Source of the DNA: Clostridia bacterium
GTDB taxonomy: Bacteria; Bacillota; Clostridia; CAKSNL01; HGM11501
DNA length: 8,672 nt
Assembly (NCBI GenBank): GCA_017390225.1
Contig: JAFPCL010000010.1
Location: forward strand, 1-8,672
Reading direction: 5' to 3'
Part shown: positions 5,864 through 8,672 of the stretch, one piece after another
How the letters are laid out: each line of letters starts with the position of its first letter
Numbering within the stretch: the first letter of the stretch is position 1
Notes under the pieces: model-generated
Told to the model about the DNA's origin: nothing
The model's input: only the letters and a program-made list of their open reading frames with translations
Databases searched by the model: none
Program-made: the position numbers and the translations under genes

Positions 5864-7393
5864 ATGACAAATTTTCTCATCAATCAAGATATGACATACA
5901 CACCCTCCCCTTTGGTCGAAAACAACAAGTTTTTAACCATGGCGGCAGAAAATGCGCCGCTTCCGACATATGAAGAGGCAAAGCCTTTGTTGCCGTCGCC
6001 TGTTTGGGAGGGGCGAGACGATGTAGTGGCGTGCTATGATTTTGCTTGGCGCACCGCCTTTTCCAATCTCAAAAAAGCAAACAACGACTCTCGTTTTGTT
6101 TCCAACTATATCGACACCGCCTTTAACGGGTATCTTTTTATGTGGGATTCTTCGTTTATCGTGATGTTTGGTAAATACGGCGCTCATGCTTTTAATTTCC
6201 AGAAAACACTGGATAATTTCTATTCCCATCAGCATAAGGACGGCTTTATTTGCCGTGAATTGTGCGAAAGCATGCTCTCCGAGCATTTTTCCAGACACGA
6301 CCCTTCCGGAACAGGCCCGAATATTCTCGGCTGGTCGGAGTGGGAGCATTATTGCCAAACGGGCGATATAGAGCGTCTTTCCATGATTTTTGATCCGCTT
6401 CTTGCCTATCATTTATGGCTCAAAGAGCACAGAACCTGGCGTGACGGAACGTATTGGACCACGGGCTGGGGATGCGGCATGGATAATCAGCCGCGTCTTC
6501 AGGAGGGCTATGATGTCAGCTTTTCCCATGGCCATATGGTATGGGCAGATGCCTGTATTCAACAGGTAATCTCCGCCAAGATTCTGATACAGATTGCAGA
6601 AATAATCGGTCGTGCCGAGGATGCCGAAATCAAAGAACTTCAAGCCGAAGTTTCGCATTTAACTGCCGTTATCAATGAAAAGCTTTGGTGCGAAAAAGAT
6701 GCCTTTTATTATGATTTATGGAAAAACAATGCACGCAACCAAGTGAAAACCGTGGGTGCCTATTGGGCGCTTCTGGCAGACATTGTGCCACAGGATAAAA
6801 TCGACCGCTTTGTTGCCCACCTTGACAACGAAGCGGAATTCAAACGCCCCTGCCGCGTGCCCACTCTTTCGGCAGACCACCCTGCCTACAATGAAGGCGG
6901 CGACTATTGGTGCGGCAGTATTTGGGCACCGACAAATTACATGGTATTAAAAGGGCTGGAAAAGAACGGCTTCCATGACCTTACCTACGATATTGCCAAA
7001 AACTGCGTTGAAAATGTGGTGGAAGTTTTCCGGAAGGATGCTACTCTGTACGAAAACTATGCCCCCGAAAAGGCGGCAAAAGGAAGCCTTTCCAAATCGG
7101 ATTTTGTGGGCTGGTCCGGTCTGTTCCCCATCAGCATCCTGTTTGAATACGTTTTCGGCATTCGCCCCTCTGCCAGAGAACATCGCATCGTATGGGATAT
7201 CCGCTTAACGGAAAAGCACGGCGTGGAAAATTACCCCTTGGGAAAAGCTTCTCTTGACCTCCTTTGTGAAAAAAGAGAAAGCACAGAGGAAGAGCCTGTG
7301 ATCACTGCCTACTGCAATGAACCCATAGAAATCGAAGTGCGGTATGCCGGCAAGAGCAAAATTATCAAAGCAACACCGAAGGAAACCCTTTAA
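5864..7393 (+). CDS. GH63/trehalase-like (MGH1-type) glycoside hydrolase, cytoplasmic
   Basis: A 509-residue protein with the features of (alpha/alpha)6-barrel glycosidases of the GH63/GH37-like group (mannosyl-oligosaccharide glucosidase, mannosylglycerate and glucosylglycerate hydrolases, trehalases). Visible motifs are YLFMWDSSF (90-98), the acid-bearing GWGCGMDNQPR (201-211) with D207 as likely general acid, GGDYWCGSIWAP (345-356), and YENY (396-399) with E397 as likely general base. These are inverting enzymes in the characterised members. Residues from about 440 onward (IVWDIRLTEKHGVENYPLG and beyond) form a small C-terminal beta domain. There is no signal peptide, so it should act on an imported or endogenous glycoside in the cytoplasm. 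It has its own promoter and a terminator behind it, with no transporter or sugar regulator beside it to reveal a substrate. The family call is firm; the bond cleaved is unknown. Confidence 0.88.
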   Translation: MTNFLINQDMTYTPSPLVENNKFLTMAAENAPLPTYEEAKPLLPSPVWEGRDDVVACYDFAWRTAFSNLKKANNDSRFVSNYIDTAFNGYLFMWDSSFIVMFGKYGAHAFNFQKTLDNFYSHQHKDGFICRELCESMLSEHFSRHDPSGTGPNILGWSEWEHYCQTGDIERLSMIFDPLLAYHLWLKEHRTWRDGTYWTTGWGCGMDNQPRLQEGYDVSFSHGHMVWADACIQQVISAKILIQIAEIIGRAEDAEIKELQAEVSHLTAVINEKLWCEKDAFYYDLWKNNARNQVKTVGAYWALLADIVPQDKIDRFVAHLDNEAEFKRPCRVPTLSADHPAYNEGGDYWCGSIWAPTNYMVLKGLEKNGFHDLTYDIAKNCVENVVEVFRKDATLYENYAPEKAAKGSLSKSDFVGWSGLFPISILFEYVFGIRPSAREHRIVWDIRLTEKHGVENYPLGKASLDLLCEKRESTEEEPVITAYCNEPIEIEVRYAGKSKIIKATPKETL

Positions 7394-7422
7394 TCTCTCG
7401 TTTTGAGAAAAATCATCTGTAA

Positions 7423-7466
7423 AAAAGAACCTTCTTTCACGTTTTTTTGTGAAAAAAGGTTCTTTT
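7423..7466. terminator. Bidirectional intrinsic terminator between convergent genes
   Basis: Arms 7423-7440 and 7449-7466 are inverse complements over 18 positions with a single C-A mismatch; the loop is a G plus seven T. The plus strand continues into TTTTGTTTTG-type sequence, while on the minus strand the hairpin is followed by a T-rich run (complement of 7419-7426). It lies 29 nt after the glycosidase stop and 76 nt beyond the ATPase stop, so it can end both transcripts. Confidence 0.85.
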
Positions 7467-7541
7467 GTTTTGTGTGTTTCGGTAGAGGTAATGTAAAATC
7501 TTTGTAAAGTCAATTTCTTCAAAAATAAAATCGTTTGGTGA

Positions 7542-8672
7542 TTACATATGGATGCTGTTTTCATCCAACAAAAATTGCTCTATCCCAATATAAAATATAC
7601 CATCCTCATCGTACCATGGAATAATTGCATCTTTGACGACAACAATTTTCTTAAACGAATCGGCGACTCTTTTAAGTGAGTTTATCTCCTGCTGTCTCTT
7701 TTCCTCATCGGCAACAGATAACGCAGACTGAATATAATAACGGTTGCTTCCGCTGTTTACAACAAAATCTACTTCAAGCTGAGAACGTATTTTTTTTCCT
7801 TTTTCATCTTTATGGTTGTATTCAACCACACCCACATCAACATTAAATCCACGACTCATAAGCTCATTGTATATAATATTTTCCATAATATGATTTTCTT
7901 CCATCTGTCTGAAATTCAGTCGTGCATTGCGAAGCCCCACATCGGTAAAATAATATTTAAGCGGCGTTCCCATATACTTTTTGCCTTTGATATCATATCT
8001 TTCGGCTTTATTTACGATATAAGCTTCCGTAAAATAATCAATATATTTCGATATTGTGGAAGAACTGATATGGATATTCTTCACACTTTGAAAGGTCTTT
8101 GATAATTTGCTCGGATTCGTAAGCGACCCTATGGCAGAAGAAAGGATATTCAAAAGATCCTCAAGAATATCTTTGTCATTGTTTATTTTATTTCTTTCAA
8201 TCACATCGGTAATATACGTCTTTGTAAATAACTCCTTTAGATATTTGCTCTTTTCTTCCGGTGTTTTTTTGGATACTACAAAAGGCATTCCGCCGTAGGT
8301 AAAATACTCCTGCCATGCCCTGTGCTTATCCCCCTCATATGCATCGTAAAACTCCTTGAAGCTCAAGGGATTTACTTTCACTTCATCCCCGCGATCTTTG
8401 AACTCCGTTAAAATATCGGTAGACAGCATTTTGGAGTTGCTTCCGGTTACATACAAATCAACATTTTTGAGTCGCATAAGTCCCAACAGCACGGGAACAA
8501 AACCTATTTTGTCTTCCACGCCGTCTATATACGGATTTTGCATTTCTATCACAAGCTGTACTTCATCGATAAATACATAAAACCTTTTGGTTTTGTCCGA
8601 CGTAAGCTCACGCACATATTGATCCAGCATAAAAGGATTTTTGTATTTTGCATTGGCCGCCTCGTCAAGAGC
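7542..8672 (-). CDS. AAA_14/DUF4143 ATPase, 5' part missing (runs off the right edge)
   Basis: The reading frame is open to base 8672 without a stop, so the true start lies outside; 376 residues are visible and the ATG at 8630 is probably internal, since ALDEAANAKYKNPF in frame before it continues the usual family sequence. The fragment starts within the ATPase domain: Walker B is FYVFIDEVQLV, followed by a sensor-like LYVTGSNSKML and the NPLSFKEFYDAY and YGGMPFVV segments typical of AAA_14 proteins. Walker A must lie upstream. The C-terminal part is DUF4143, with a winged-helix-like segment (HISSSTISKYIDYFTEAYIV) and a restriction-endonuclease-like core (QLEVDFVV, then YYIQSALS). In that core the usual E-x-K reads Q-S-A, so the catalytic lysine is missing and nuclease activity is doubtful, as in much of this subfamily. 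The physiological role of these ATPases is not established. The gene looks more AT-rich than its neighbours, consistent with an acquired gene. Confidence 0.88.
   Translation of the reverse strand, partial: ALDEAANAKYKNPFMLDQYVRELTSDKTKRFYVFIDEVQLVIEMQNPYIDGVEDKIGFVPVLLGLMRLKNVDLYVTGSNSKMLSTDILTEFKDRGDEVKVNPLSFKEFYDAYEGDKHRAWQEYFTYGGMPFVVSKKTPEEKSKYLKELFTKTYITDVIERNKINNDKDILEDLLNILSSAIGSLTNPSKLSKTFQSVKNIHISSSTISKYIDYFTEAYIVNKAERYDIKGKKYMGTPLKYYFTDVGLRNARLNFRQMEENHIMENIIYNELMSRGFNVDVGVVEYNHKDEKGKKIRSQLEVDFVVNSGSNRYYIQSALSVADEEKRQQEINSLKRVADSFKKIVVVKDAIIPWYDEDGIFYIGIEQFLLDENSIHM

Noticed and set aside
7107..7466. A small minus-strand frame across the end of the glycosidase and the intergenic hairpin
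   Set aside because: It overlaps the glycosidase C-terminus and translates through the terminator hairpin into low-complexity Phe/Lys sequence; no ribosome binding site or family match was seen.
7542..8672. ATPase as part of an anti-phage defence system
   Set aside because: Only one partial gene is visible, with no partner effector, and AAA_14/DUF4143 proteins have no established defence role; the window gives no further support.

Overview
The window looks like a stretch of a low-to-mid G+C Gram-positive (Clostridia-type Bacillota) chromosome. The evidence is strong AGGAG-type ribosome binding sites, sigma-A-like promoters with 17-nt spacers, intrinsic terminators with T runs, a secreted RCC1-repeat protein of the type common in gut and rumen Clostridia, and an AAA_14/DUF4143 ATPase. 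No species can be named from sequence alone. There are five protein genes, two of them strong enough to define a small operon, and no RNA genes, insertion sequences or CRISPR arrays that I can support.

Left half (11-4183, minus strand): one very large secreted protein of about 1390 residues. It has a signal peptide, a short helical linker, 21 consecutive RCC1-type units (which would fit three seven-bladed beta-propellers), a PPC-like beta domain and a C-terminal cohesin-like beta domain. A strong Shine-Dalgarno sequence overlaps its stop codon, so a further gene of the same operon probably begins just left of base 1. Its promoter lies in the 247-nt divergent region 4208-4454, and its predicted mRNA begins with a perfect 8-bp stem-loop.

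Centre (4403-5807, plus strand): a good promoter drives an aldo/keto reductase and, 15 nt downstream, a short DtxR-family metalloregulator whose metal ligands are of the iron (DtxR) rather than manganese (MntR) type. An intrinsic terminator closes this two-gene unit. The pairing suggests a metal- or redox-responsive reductase operon, but the target of the regulator is not visible.

Right half: a second textbook promoter starts two bases after the terminator T run and drives a monocistronic cytoplasmic (alpha/alpha)6-barrel glycosidase of the GH63/trehalase-like (MGH1) type, with both catalytic acids identifiable. It converges on a more AT-rich, minus-strand AAA_14/DUF4143 ATPase gene whose 5' end (with Walker A) lies beyond base 8672. 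A long, nearly perfect, bidirectional terminator hairpin separates the two. I saw no complete undescribed system. The most unusual items are the 21-unit propeller protein with its 5' stem-loop, the metal-site composition of the small DtxR protein, and the glycosidase of unknown substrate.
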